Part shown: piece by piece, positions 10,001-17,130 of the stretch | How positions within the stretch are numbered: position 1 is the first letter of the stretch | Layout of the letters: the number at the start of each line of letters is the position of its first letter | The notes under the pieces: generated by a model | Database searches by the model: none | What the model was told of the DNA's origin: nothing | The model's input: the letters and a program-made list of their open reading frames with translations, nothing else | Assembly: GCA_024763355.1 (NCBI GenBank) | Contig: JANTFR010000004.1 | Span: 1 to 40,082, forward strand | Length of the DNA stretch: 40,082 nt | Reading direction: 5' to 3' | Source: Anaerolineales bacterium | GTDB taxonomy: Bacteria > Chloroflexota > Anaerolineae > Anaerolineales > DRKV01 | Program-made: the position numbers and the translations under genes

Positions 10001-10462
10001 GTGCTGCGCGAGTTCAGCCGTCGCCGTGATGTGGAAATTGTGTTTTTTGGCTGTGACCCCGGCGACCCGGATTTTCAGCGCTGGGCGCAAGGTTTTCGCT
10101 GGCGACATGCCGGGGTGCTCACCCGTCCCCAACTGGCGCGTCTGTTCAGCGAGACGGATATCTTCCTGGATGCTTCCGCTTTTCAGGCCATGGGGCTGAC
10201 AGCTATGGAAGCCATGGCTTGCGGTGCGGCGGTGATTGTGCCGCAGGCAGGCGGGGCAGAGAGTTTTGCCGTCCATGAGCGCAATGCGCTGGTGGCGGAT
10301 ACCTCCTCCCACCCTGCCGTTTTGCAGGCCCTGGAACGCCTGAGCACCGACCATGCACTGCGCAAACGCATACGACAGCATGCCATTGCCGATATTTGCG
10401 CGTACGCGCCGGAGCAGGCCGCATACCGTTTGCTGGATGCCTTGTGGGGGGAGACTGCCTGA
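7031..10462 (+). CDS. Three-module glycosyltransferase (GT4-like, GT2, GT4-like)
   Basis: The product is 1143 residues. Module 1 (about 1-350) is a GT-B-like domain with VLYEIDDWL, VTIGYMGTATHLPDL and PIKFWEYAASG. A heptad-like segment with repeated LQARHADLQ follows (about 370-410) and then SRSWRFMRRV. Module 2 (about 505-760) is GT2: VDVIVCVHNALDDV, VDDGS, LLLNSDTIVTPGW with the DxD-like SDT, FLNGFCLMMRR and GEENDYCLRARKAGW. Module 3 (about 796-1140) is GT4-like, with YYIQDFEPWFFEPG and AMGLTAMEAMACGAAVIVP, similar in style to WsaF-type rhamnosyltransferases. One polypeptide could add two or three successive sugars. Start ATG 7031 overlaps the ATPase stop; ATG 7037 and 7046 are also possible. 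The sugar donors cannot be read from sequence. Confidence 0.88.
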   Translation: MSMPDMTVVVYTNVAWEHALAWLRYRAPLDMLGWRVLRGNQGVHVSPELAAQADIVLIQRGFPQNYAAFSAVLQTARAHGRPVLYEIDDWLPEMPEEHPAFDSHVEQLIPVFLGILEADGVLVSSEVLRTQVQAFHPRVWLLPNGLPDTLWNVRPPRFPSPDAPVTIGYMGTATHLPDLEAIVPVLLRVLEARPQTVVKVWGCPLPAALTEHPQVFSASAEVGDYCEFAAFFQQQQADFWIAPLLDTPFNRAKSPIKFWEYAASGAPGVFQAMPPYDGVVQHGENGLLAGDEDAWVAACLRLIDHPEERYRLAQGAQHTLRERGMLSRVLPRWEQVLRDAAVLSGGVRHPDDREMLRQTLHRAQQRAWQRHLDTLDILARLDDLQAQHTDLQARHADLQRTHAMVRGELQAILDSRSWRFMRRVQRVREVLIPPGGRREQALKAVFRALRAWRRDGTRFTLRRITDMAHTTVSRHYFRWQQRRYGDVFFPVEAVPSPLPVAARHASVDVIVCVHNALDDVRRCLESVVRYTAPPYTIILVDDGSDVPTRDYLQRFADSQGAVLLRNEQARGYTLAANQGLRASSADYALLLNSDTIVTPGWLDGMVACAESDPRIGLVGPLSNTASWQSVPQTLNEEDDWADNTLPEGVSVVEMARRIRTDSARLYPHIPFLNGFCLMMRRAVLEDVGYFDEETFDAGYGEENDYCLRARKAGWELAVADDVYIYHAQSKSYSHERRRKLARRADQKLAAKHGQPLISRGVQACREDPALMGVRARAQVAHQRASLIQQGLACWEGRRMLFILPVLHATGGGHVIVQEAKSMRQMGVDVHLLNLRPHKATFEREYPECDLPVVYVDEPRLPAHLHQAYDAVFATVYHTVKWLEPLDGVRRGYYIQDFEPWFFEPGTPEYREAWESYTRFDDLVRVTKTEWNNRTLREQVGIEAQVIGPSLDINLFRPRPPSAPPWPERPLRIAAMVRPSTPRRQPQFTVEVLREFSRRRDVEIVFFGCDPGDPDFQRWAQGFRWRHAGVLTRPQLARLFSETDIFLDASAFQAMGLTAMEAMACGAAVIVPQAGGAESFAVHERNALVADTSSHPAVLQALERLSTDHALRKRIRQHAIADICAYAPEQAAYRLLDALWGETA

Positions 10463-11493
10463 TGCGTGTTCACGTCCTGTTTGCTCACGCTGGCGACCAG
10501 AAACCTTTTGGGTGTTCGTACATCCGCCTCTTGCAGCCTCTGCAGCACCCCGCGGCAGAAAATCGAGGCGAAATCACCTTTGGGGTGCAACCTGAACTTG
10601 CAGATGTGCTTATCGTAGAGCGTACCTGGGGGCCGCGCACCACGCTGGCGCAGGTCGAATCTCTGGTTCAGGCTGTCCGCCGCCAGGGGGCATGTCTGCT
10701 CTTCACGCTGGATGACAATTTACTTGATTTGGATACCATCTCAATTGAGCAGAAGATGTACATGCGCTACCTGGCGCGGCATGCCGATGGGGTGCTGGTT
10801 TCCACCCCTCCGCTGGCGGAGCGCATGCGCAGGCTGAACAGGCGCGTCGTTGTGTTGCCTAATCAGGTGGATGAGCGTCTTTTTCCCACCGAGTATCCTT
10901 CGTTTCCCAAAACAGCACCTCTTACCATTGGGTACATGGGCACACCTACCCATGACGGCGACTTGCGTATGGTGTTGCAGGCCCTGCGGACGGTCTTGCG
11001 CCGTTTCGATGGACGCGTAGAACTGCAGTTGGTTGGCGGCGTGGCCGATTCCCGCTTGCTGCGCCTGTTTGATGGACTGCCAGTGCAGGTATTGCGTGTC
11101 CCGGTGGAGGACATGGCCTACCCCCGCTTTGTGGACTGGATGCGCGCCAACCTGCATTGGGACCTGGCGATTGCCCCGCTGGATGACACCTTTTTCAACC
11201 GCTTCAAATCGGATTTGAAATTTTTGGATTACAGTGCCCTGGGTTTCCCCGGTGTGTACAGCCGCATGCTGGTATACGAGGGGACGGTGCGGCATCTGGA
11301 AACCGGTTATCTGGCCGAGAATACGGTGGCTGCCTGGGAAGAAGCCCTGACCTGGATGTTGGAACATCCCGAAGAACGGCGGCGGATGGGGCAGGCTGCC
11401 TGGCGTTTTGTTCAAGACGAGCGGACTTTGCAGTATCATGCTGCGGCCTGGTGGAAGGCCATCCGAGACCTGTGCGGAGACACCCATGTCTGA
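10462..11493 (+). CDS. Glycosyltransferase, GT4-like, single module
   Basis: The protein of 343 residues resembles module 1 of the preceding enzyme. It has LLFTLDDNLLDLD (compare VLYEIDDWLPEM), LTIGYMGTPTHDGDL (compare VTIGYMGTATHLPDL), FNRFKSDLKFLDYSALG and a C-terminal helix LEHPEERRRMGQAAW. The two are probably paralogues from a local duplication. The start is set at ATG 10462, which shares its A with the TGA of the upstream gene; an upstream in-frame extension would lie entirely inside that gene. The last eight bases overlap the sulfotransferase gene. The role is presumably sugar transfer onto the lipid-linked chain at the inner face of the membrane; donor and acceptor are unknown. Confidence 0.85.
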   Translation: MRVHVLFAHAGDQKPFGCSYIRLLQPLQHPAAENRGEITFGVQPELADVLIVERTWGPRTTLAQVESLVQAVRRQGACLLFTLDDNLLDLDTISIEQKMYMRYLARHADGVLVSTPPLAERMRRLNRRVVVLPNQVDERLFPTEYPSFPKTAPLTIGYMGTPTHDGDLRMVLQALRTVLRRFDGRVELQLVGGVADSRLLRLFDGLPVQVLRVPVEDMAYPRFVDWMRANLHWDLAIAPLDDTFFNRFKSDLKFLDYSALGFPGVYSRMLVYEGTVRHLETGYLAENTVAAWEEALTWMLEHPEERRRMGQAAWRFVQDERTLQYHAAAWWKAIRDLCGDTHV

Positions 11494-12259
11494 AAAATCC
11501 CCTTTGCATTGCCTGGTGTGCGGCTACGAGCGCGGCGGTACCACGCTGGTGGGGGAATTGATTCGGCAGCATCCCCAAATGGACGGGCGTTTTGAAGGGG
11601 GGCTGCTCCTGGCTGAGAATTCAGCCGACTTTGCTACGCTTGAACCGTATGTTTCCAACATCAAACGCTTTTGGCACCTTGATGACGATGATATCGCTTA
11701 CCTTTGCGGTGCTGAAAGTTGGATGGATGCCTACAGGCGCTTGCGGGAATGCTCTGATTTGCCAGACAAAAATGTTTCACTATATGACAAGACGCCGGCC
11801 TATATGTTGCGTCTCTCTGAAGTACTGGAAAAAATAGATGTCCCTGCCGTATGCGTGGTGCGTGACCCAAGGGCGCTCTATTGGTCCCACTGGAAACATG
11901 CTATGGAGTCGAAAAATGAACAATCTGCCAAGCCTCCTGTGAGAGATTGGGCACGCTACTATTTGCGTTATGCAAATGGTTTGCACCAAGCACAAAAACA
12001 GTTTTTACACCGCATTCTGGTTGTGCAGATGGAAGAACTTGTTACTGCCCCAGAGCGAGTCGGGCGACAAATATACGATTTTCTAGGGCTAGAGTTTCGT
12101 CCCGAATACACTGGACTACCCGATACTGACAATCCGTACGTTTCCAGGGGAGGAATTGTTAGCAACGTGATTTATGAGTATCTCCAGCATCTCTCGAAAA
12201 TAGACCAATTTTTGTTGCGCTTTTACACCCGCTCTTGTGTTGAGTGGCATTGGAAATGA
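11486..12259 (+). CDS. Sulfotransferase family protein
   Basis: The 257-residue protein shows the two PAPS-binding signatures of sulfotransferases: a P-loop-like 5'-phosphosulfate loop GYERGGTTLVGEL (about residues 12-24) and the 3'-phosphate motif VVRDPRALYWSHWKH (about 121-135). DKTPAYM lies between them, also typical. Its likely role is sulfation of a sugar in the glycan made by the neighbouring transferases. Base composition differs sharply: five sampled 60-base lines give about 46% GC, against 70% for one line of the next gene. This suggests recent acquisition. It overlaps both neighbours (8 bases upstream, ATGA downstream), so it is co-translated with them. No PAPS synthesis genes are in the window. 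Confidence 0.85.
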   Translation: MSEKSPLHCLVCGYERGGTTLVGELIRQHPQMDGRFEGGLLLAENSADFATLEPYVSNIKRFWHLDDDDIAYLCGAESWMDAYRRLRECSDLPDKNVSLYDKTPAYMLRLSEVLEKIDVPAVCVVRDPRALYWSHWKHAMESKNEQSAKPPVRDWARYYLRYANGLHQAQKQFLHRILVVQMEELVTAPERVGRQIYDFLGLEFRPEYTGLPDTDNPYVSRGGIVSNVIYEYLQHLSKIDQFLLRFYTRSCVEWHWK

Positions 12260-14997
12260 CCTCGCCGCGCTACCTGTCTGCCGCACGGGATGCCGGGCGG
12301 ATGGCAGACCGTCCCTTGCTTGTCACGCTGCAGGGCGGACGAGTGGCGATAGATGAAATTTTGCTGGAAATCTGGCGCTACGCGCAGGAACGCAGCCTGG
12401 CGGATGTGGTCGCGCATTTCGCGGATTTTCCCGCGGACGGTGTGCGCGCCGCGCTGGCCTGCCTGGCCGAAGGGGGGCTGCTCACTCGTCAGGGAACGGA
12501 AGCCCCTGAAAGGGAGTCCAAAAATCAACGGGCAGCATGGCATGGGGGGGGCAGCGAGGCCATCTCCCCCAAAACAGGGGGGGAACGCGTCTCGGTGGTG
12601 CTGGTCACACACAACAGCCGCGCCTGGCTGGATATTTGCCTGCCCTCGCTGACAGCGCAGACCTGGCGTGACATTGAAGTCATCATAGTAGATAACGGTT
12701 CCCGCGATGACACCATCGCCCGGCTGCGGGCAACCCACCCAGAAATTCGGGTACTGGAAATGCCCGCCCCGAGTTCCCTGGCCGCGGCCATCAACGCCGG
12801 CGTGCAGGCCGCCAGCGGCGATTTTTTCCTTCTGCTCAACCCGGATGTGCGCCTGGCACCGGATGCGCTGGCGGAACTGGTGTCCGTCGCCCGCCGTAAC
12901 CCGGATGCCGCCGCCGTTGTTCCGAAATTGAGTTTCCTCTACGCGCCGGGTTTTCTCAACGGCCTGGGCAACCACGTCGGACGTTTTGGCTTTGGGGTAG
13001 ATAACGCCCTGGGGCACCTTGACCTGGGACAGTTCGACCACTGGCGTGACCTGCCTTCAGCCTGTTTTGCGGCTGCCCTCATTCCGCGGTGGGCATGGCA
13101 GGCCGTTGGTCCGATGGATGAGGAGTTCCCGCTCTATTATGAGGACAGCGAGTGGAGTTATCGGGCGCGGCTGCTGGGCTGGCGCATCGTGGGCGCGCCG
13201 CAGGCGGTGGTGTATCACGCTTACGGCGGGCATGCCGAAGCGCAGCCGCAGGCCGGTCTCTCGGCTTTCAAACTGGAACGCGCGGCCTGGGGGCGTTACC
13301 GCTTTGCCTGCAAAATTCCACAGGCCCCCTGGCGCTTTCTGTGGACGTATGCCCTCGATGATGTATTGCGCGCTGGTTTGGCGCTGCTGCGTAGGCAAGG
13401 GGATGTCTTGCAGGCGTACCGCAGGGTATGGACGCGCCTCTGGCGGGAACGGAAGACCTTGCGCGCTGCCCGGCGCGAGGTGCAGTCTCGCCGCAGAGTG
13501 ACGGATGCCGCTCTGTTCGCGTTACAACGGCACATACCGCCGCCCCGCGTGTGGCGCGGTATGCCCGAATTGACCTGGAATTCTGTGTTACACGAGTACC
13601 TGCCGCTCATAAAGGCAGGCAAGACCCGTTCCATGCCCGAATTTGATTCGTCACCTGTGCATTTGCTCATCGTCAGCCACGATGTGGTGGGAGAGAAAAT
13701 GGCCGGCCCCGGCATGCGCTACCTGGAGATGGCGCGTGCCTTGCAAGGCGATGCTCTGCAGGTCACGCTCGCGATGCCGGGCGAGGCCGCACTGTCCGAT
13801 GCCGGCGTGCCGCTGGCGGCCTACCGTGGCGCATCCGACTTGCGCATCCTGCTTGCCGAAAGTGATGTGGTACTTTTCTCGGCGTATTTGCTGGAGCGTT
13901 ATCCCTTCCTGGCCGAAGGTGCGCCGCGGCGAGTGGTAGACCTGTATGACCCGTTGGTGCTGGAAAATTTGCACTATCACCTGGATGAGCCGCTGGAAGC
14001 GCAGCAGGCGCGCAATCGCCAGGTGGTGACGCAGATGAATCGACTGGTGCAGGCCGGGGATTTCTTCCTGTGCGGCAATGAGCGTCAGCGCGATTTTTGG
14101 CTGGGGGTGCTGGCGGCCAACGGGCGCGTCAACCCTTCTACTTACGCCCAGGATAGCACCCTGCGGCAATTGCTGGATGTGGTTGGAATTGGGATTCCGG
14201 CGCGCCGGCCGCAGCATGAAACACCTTTTTTGCGCGGTGTGCATCCCGCAGTGCCGGAAGATGCCCGCATTGTCTTGTGGGGTGGGGGAATCTGGAACTG
14301 GCTTGACCCGCTTACGCTGGTACGCGCCTGGCCCCAGGTGCTGACGCGTCACCCCAATGCGCGGCTGGTCTTCATGGGCACGCGGCACCCCAATCCCCAG
14401 GTGCCTGTCCACGAGATGGCGCATAAAACCGAAGCCCTGGCCGAGGAATTGGGAGAAAAAGGTCGCAGTATCATCTTTTTGGAGTGGGTCCCGTATACTC
14501 AACGGGAAGCCTTGCTGGTGGAAGCGGATGTCGGCGTGACGTTGCATCCCGTCCACGTGGAGACGCGCTACTCGGCGCGTACGCGGGTGCTGGATTATCT
14601 GTGGGCGCGTTTGCCCGTGGTGATTACCGAGGGGGATGTGACTAGCGAGTGGGTACGGGAATATGACCTGGGGTGTGTTGTCCCCGAATCTGGCGTAGAT
14701 GCGGTTGCTCAGGCTCTTCTCGATGTGCTGGGGCAGCCAAAAGAAGCCTTCGCACCGGCTTTTACCCCGTTGCTGGAGCGGTTTACATGGAAGCGGGTGG
14801 TGCAGCCTCTGGCACAGTATTGTCTGCATGGCGCCCCCGCCCCTGACCGCGTCTCTGGCACCAAACAGTATGGCTCTCTGTTGCCGACGGGCACCCCTTC
14901 CCTGGTGGGGCAGGCTGCTCTCGTATGGCGCACGCAGGGATTACGGGCTATGCTGCGCAAGGGAATGCGTTATTTGCAATGGCGCTTGCGGTATTGA
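12256..14997 (+). CDS. Two-module glycosyltransferase (GT2 plus GT4-like) with small N-terminal domain
   Basis: The product is 913 residues. Residues about 15-80 look like a PqqD-like or winged-helix unit (RVAIDEILLEIWRYAQ ... GVRAALACLAEGGLLTR). A low-complexity linker (81-112) contains G8 and G7 tracts. GT2 spans about 113-335: VSVVLVTHNSRAWL, VIIVDNGSRDDT, LLLNPDVRLAPD, YYEDSEWSYRARLLGW. After a basic helical stretch, the GT4-like module (about 465-870) has LLIVSHDVVGEKMAGPGMR, VVDLYDPLVLEN, IVLWGGGIWNWLDPL, and RYSARTRVLDYLWARLPVV. Start ATG 12256 overlaps the sulfotransferase stop as ATGA. The N-terminal unit may bind a partner; this is a guess. Confidence 0.87.
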   Translation: MTSPRYLSAARDAGRMADRPLLVTLQGGRVAIDEILLEIWRYAQERSLADVVAHFADFPADGVRAALACLAEGGLLTRQGTEAPERESKNQRAAWHGGGSEAISPKTGGERVSVVLVTHNSRAWLDICLPSLTAQTWRDIEVIIVDNGSRDDTIARLRATHPEIRVLEMPAPSSLAAAINAGVQAASGDFFLLLNPDVRLAPDALAELVSVARRNPDAAAVVPKLSFLYAPGFLNGLGNHVGRFGFGVDNALGHLDLGQFDHWRDLPSACFAAALIPRWAWQAVGPMDEEFPLYYEDSEWSYRARLLGWRIVGAPQAVVYHAYGGHAEAQPQAGLSAFKLERAAWGRYRFACKIPQAPWRFLWTYALDDVLRAGLALLRRQGDVLQAYRRVWTRLWRERKTLRAARREVQSRRRVTDAALFALQRHIPPPRVWRGMPELTWNSVLHEYLPLIKAGKTRSMPEFDSSPVHLLIVSHDVVGEKMAGPGMRYLEMARALQGDALQVTLAMPGEAALSDAGVPLAAYRGASDLRILLAESDVVLFSAYLLERYPFLAEGAPRRVVDLYDPLVLENLHYHLDEPLEAQQARNRQVVTQMNRLVQAGDFFLCGNERQRDFWLGVLAANGRVNPSTYAQDSTLRQLLDVVGIGIPARRPQHETPFLRGVHPAVPEDARIVLWGGGIWNWLDPLTLVRAWPQVLTRHPNARLVFMGTRHPNPQVPVHEMAHKTEALAEELGEKGRSIIFLEWVPYTQREALLVEADVGVTLHPVHVETRYSARTRVLDYLWARLPVVITEGDVTSEWVREYDLGCVVPESGVDAVAQALLDVLGQPKEAFAPAFTPLLERFTWKRVVQPLAQYCLHGAPAPDRVSGTKQYGSLLPTGTPSLVGQAALVWRTQGLRAMLRKGMRYLQWRLRY

Positions 14998-15014
14998 TTT
15001 TTGTGCTGTTTGTG

Positions 15015-15044
15015 TTGCGAAAAATGGGGGAGTTATGGTATAGT
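15015..15044 (+). promoter_or_regulatory. Promoter for the secreted-protein/glycosyltransferase group
   Basis: A -35-like TTGCGA (15015-15020) and an extended -10, TGG followed by TATAGT (15039-15044), are separated by 18 bases. It lies just after the stop of the 913-residue glycosyltransferase gene and 216 bases before the next start, so a long leader is predicted. Confidence 0.45.
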
Positions 15045-15260
15045 TTGTCAAGGCGCCTTGTGTTTTCATGATTTTAAGCATCGCAATATGCGCCTGCTGG
15101 TGCGTGTGATGGACAGGGAAGAAACTAATGTGCCCGGTTACAACGTTAGCGTTGCAAGGAAAGGGCATCACTTGTTCCGGGTGTGGACAACACGACAAGG
15201 GGTATATCGAGGTCTTGTTGGACCATACCCGCCAAGTCACCTGCCAAAGGAGAACCTCGA
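15045..15260 (+). promoter_or_regulatory. Long, structured 5' leader with strong ribosome binding site
   Basis: The stretch has no convincing gene. It can fold into several hairpins: CAACG-TTAG-CGTTG at about 15141-15154, and a bulged stem pairing 15200-15205 (GGGTAT) with 15225-15230 (ATACCC) and, inside it, 15211-15214 (GGTC) with 15221-15224 (GACC). AAGGAG at 15247-15252 lies eight bases before the ATG at 15261. It does not match a riboswitch class I know. Control of the secreted protein at the RNA level is possible but unproven. Confidence 0.3.
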
Positions 15261-17126
15261 ATGGCACAAAAAGCGCTTCGTATTCTGTTGTGGGTGAGCC
15301 TGATTCTGCCCTTTATTGAGATACCAACACATGCCGCTGTTCAAGAGGGCGCGCCGCTGGTTTCTGGAGAGGGGGAAGATTTTGCCACCACGTACCTGCG
15401 CGACCCCTGGGACATGGATGCCTTTACGGATATTTCGACTGGCTTCAACGGCGATATCTTCCACATAACGAATTTCTCGACCTCGGGAGGTGTGTTTTCC
15501 GGCAAATCCACCACGGGAGCGGCGTCTTTTTACGTCCTGCACCCTGGCTATCTTCCCGGCATGCGCACCAGCAAAATCGGGTATCTGCATCCCATTGACC
15601 CCAATCAGTATTCCTGTGTAGCGGTTGCCTCGTATGTGCCTGCAGATTCCAACCCGCGCTATCACTGGGTTTCCTGGGTTGAGGATATGAACCTTACCCA
15701 AGGCGGTTACACCTATGGCATGCGCCTGGATACCGGCCGCTGGAAATTGTACCAATACGACCTCTCTACATGGCCGTATGTGGAAGGAAAGGCGTGGACC
15801 AGCCAAAATTGGCCGGGATTACGCGTTGTTGTGACAAACCAACAAAACGTCAACTTTCAGGTGGACTGGGTACGTCTGACCGATTGCACCCCGGTGTACG
15901 TTACCTTGAACGGCCTGACCGCAGGGCAGACTTATGATATATGGGTTGGACACGGTTCCCCGGAGCGTCAGATTCTGGTTGCCGAGGGTATCTCTCCGGA
16001 TGGTGACGGGAAATACCAACTGGATGTGCAGGGTATAGAGCCGGATACTTACACGTATTACGTCAAACAAGGCAGCAGTGTGGTGCAGCAAAATACCCTG
16101 ACTATCTACCCCAAGCCCCTGCCCGATTTCACGCACCCCTCACCGTTCAGCGGCGACGAATACAGCGCGCTGGCGGGCAACGAGTGGGATATGAGCGCTT
16201 CGGACGATATCGTGGCAGTGTATTGCGCCCAATGGAACGTCGCGGGTGGGGTATTCAATGTGGATACCAAACCTTCCTCGCAATTACCGCCCGAATGTGT
16301 AGGAGCGGGTGCCAATGAGGCCGACCCCCGCGTCTATCTTAACACCCCCGTCTCTGAAGACATTTCCTCCTACCGTTACCTGTCTTTCCGGCATTACATT
16401 GACGGCTCCTGGCAATTGCCCGCCGAAGGCATGGTGGTGCGCTGGGTCTGGCGTGTGCAGCATCCCACCAAACCCGGCGAATTTTGCGAATACGTCTCGG
16501 CTGAGGTAGTGCTGGATGTCAACTGGCAAACCTACTGGGCAGATTTGTACGATGCCTTCAACGGTACACCGGTGGAGACGGGCGGCTCTGTCAACGGAGT
16601 AAGCACCTGCCCAAAGAACATCCCCTGGCAAAATCAGCACAACGCCGTGCTGTATTTCCGCATTGACCCCAACGAAAACATTACCTCTGGCACCTTCCAT
16701 CAGGAGTTCGACTGGATTGCCCTCCGCAAGCCGGATAGTGTGACGCGAGGCTCTCCCTTTGATGTTCAGATGTCCCTCAACGTAGACCCGGCTTCGCTGA
16801 CGACCATGAAACTGTACTACACCACCGACCCTTCCAATCCTACTCAATACATTGCCCAGGGACAGTTCCTGGTTGGCGCACCCCAAAATCCGCTGCGGGC
16901 TGTCTCTCCAGACACGCACATGCCTGCCGGAGCATTCAGCCTCTATCTTCCGCTGATGATGCAAAATTACGAACTGCCTCCTTACCTGCCGCCAGTACCC
17001 AACGAAGTCCGTTACCGTTGGGATACCGCTGGCGTAGCCGCTGGCACATACTACATCTGTGCGGTCAGCAATGACGGGTATAATCAGAGTACGTATTGCA
17101 GTTATACCCCCGTAATCGTTCAGTGA
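15261..17126 (+). CDS. Secreted protein with two similar beta-rich modules
   Basis: The 621-residue protein starts with a signal peptide (MAQKALRILLWVSLILPFIE, cleavage probably near THAA). ATG 15261 is chosen for its Shine-Dalgarno and signal peptide. I do not recognise the family. Two modules look related: module A (about 48-202) begins DPWDMDAFTDI and ends FQVDWVRL, and module B (about 305-485) begins NEWDMSASDDI and ends QEFDWIALRK. Both contain GGVF and a Tyr/Trp-rich strand. Between them is a short domain (VYVTLNGLTAGQTYDIWVG) like bacterial Ig folds, and near the end is SLYLPLMMQNY. The architecture suggests binding to carbohydrate or anchoring of the exported glycan at the surface. 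Confidence 0.8.
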   Translation: MAQKALRILLWVSLILPFIEIPTHAAVQEGAPLVSGEGEDFATTYLRDPWDMDAFTDISTGFNGDIFHITNFSTSGGVFSGKSTTGAASFYVLHPGYLPGMRTSKIGYLHPIDPNQYSCVAVASYVPADSNPRYHWVSWVEDMNLTQGGYTYGMRLDTGRWKLYQYDLSTWPYVEGKAWTSQNWPGLRVVVTNQQNVNFQVDWVRLTDCTPVYVTLNGLTAGQTYDIWVGHGSPERQILVAEGISPDGDGKYQLDVQGIEPDTYTYYVKQGSSVVQQNTLTIYPKPLPDFTHPSPFSGDEYSALAGNEWDMSASDDIVAVYCAQWNVAGGVFNVDTKPSSQLPPECVGAGANEADPRVYLNTPVSEDISSYRYLSFRHYIDGSWQLPAEGMVVRWVWRVQHPTKPGEFCEYVSAEVVLDVNWQTYWADLYDAFNGTPVETGGSVNGVSTCPKNIPWQNQHNAVLYFRIDPNENITSGTFHQEFDWIALRKPDSVTRGSPFDVQMSLNVDPASLTTMKLYYTTDPSNPTQYIAQGQFLVGAPQNPLRAVSPDTHMPAGAFSLYLPLMMQNYELPPYLPPVPNEVRYRWDTAGVAAGTYYICAVSNDGYNQSTYCSYTPVIVQ

Positions 17127-17130
17127 CTTG

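Noticed and set aside
15120-15235. Cyclic-di-GMP or other known riboswitch in the leader
   Set aside because: The conserved core bases of the classes I know are not present; only generic hairpins remain.
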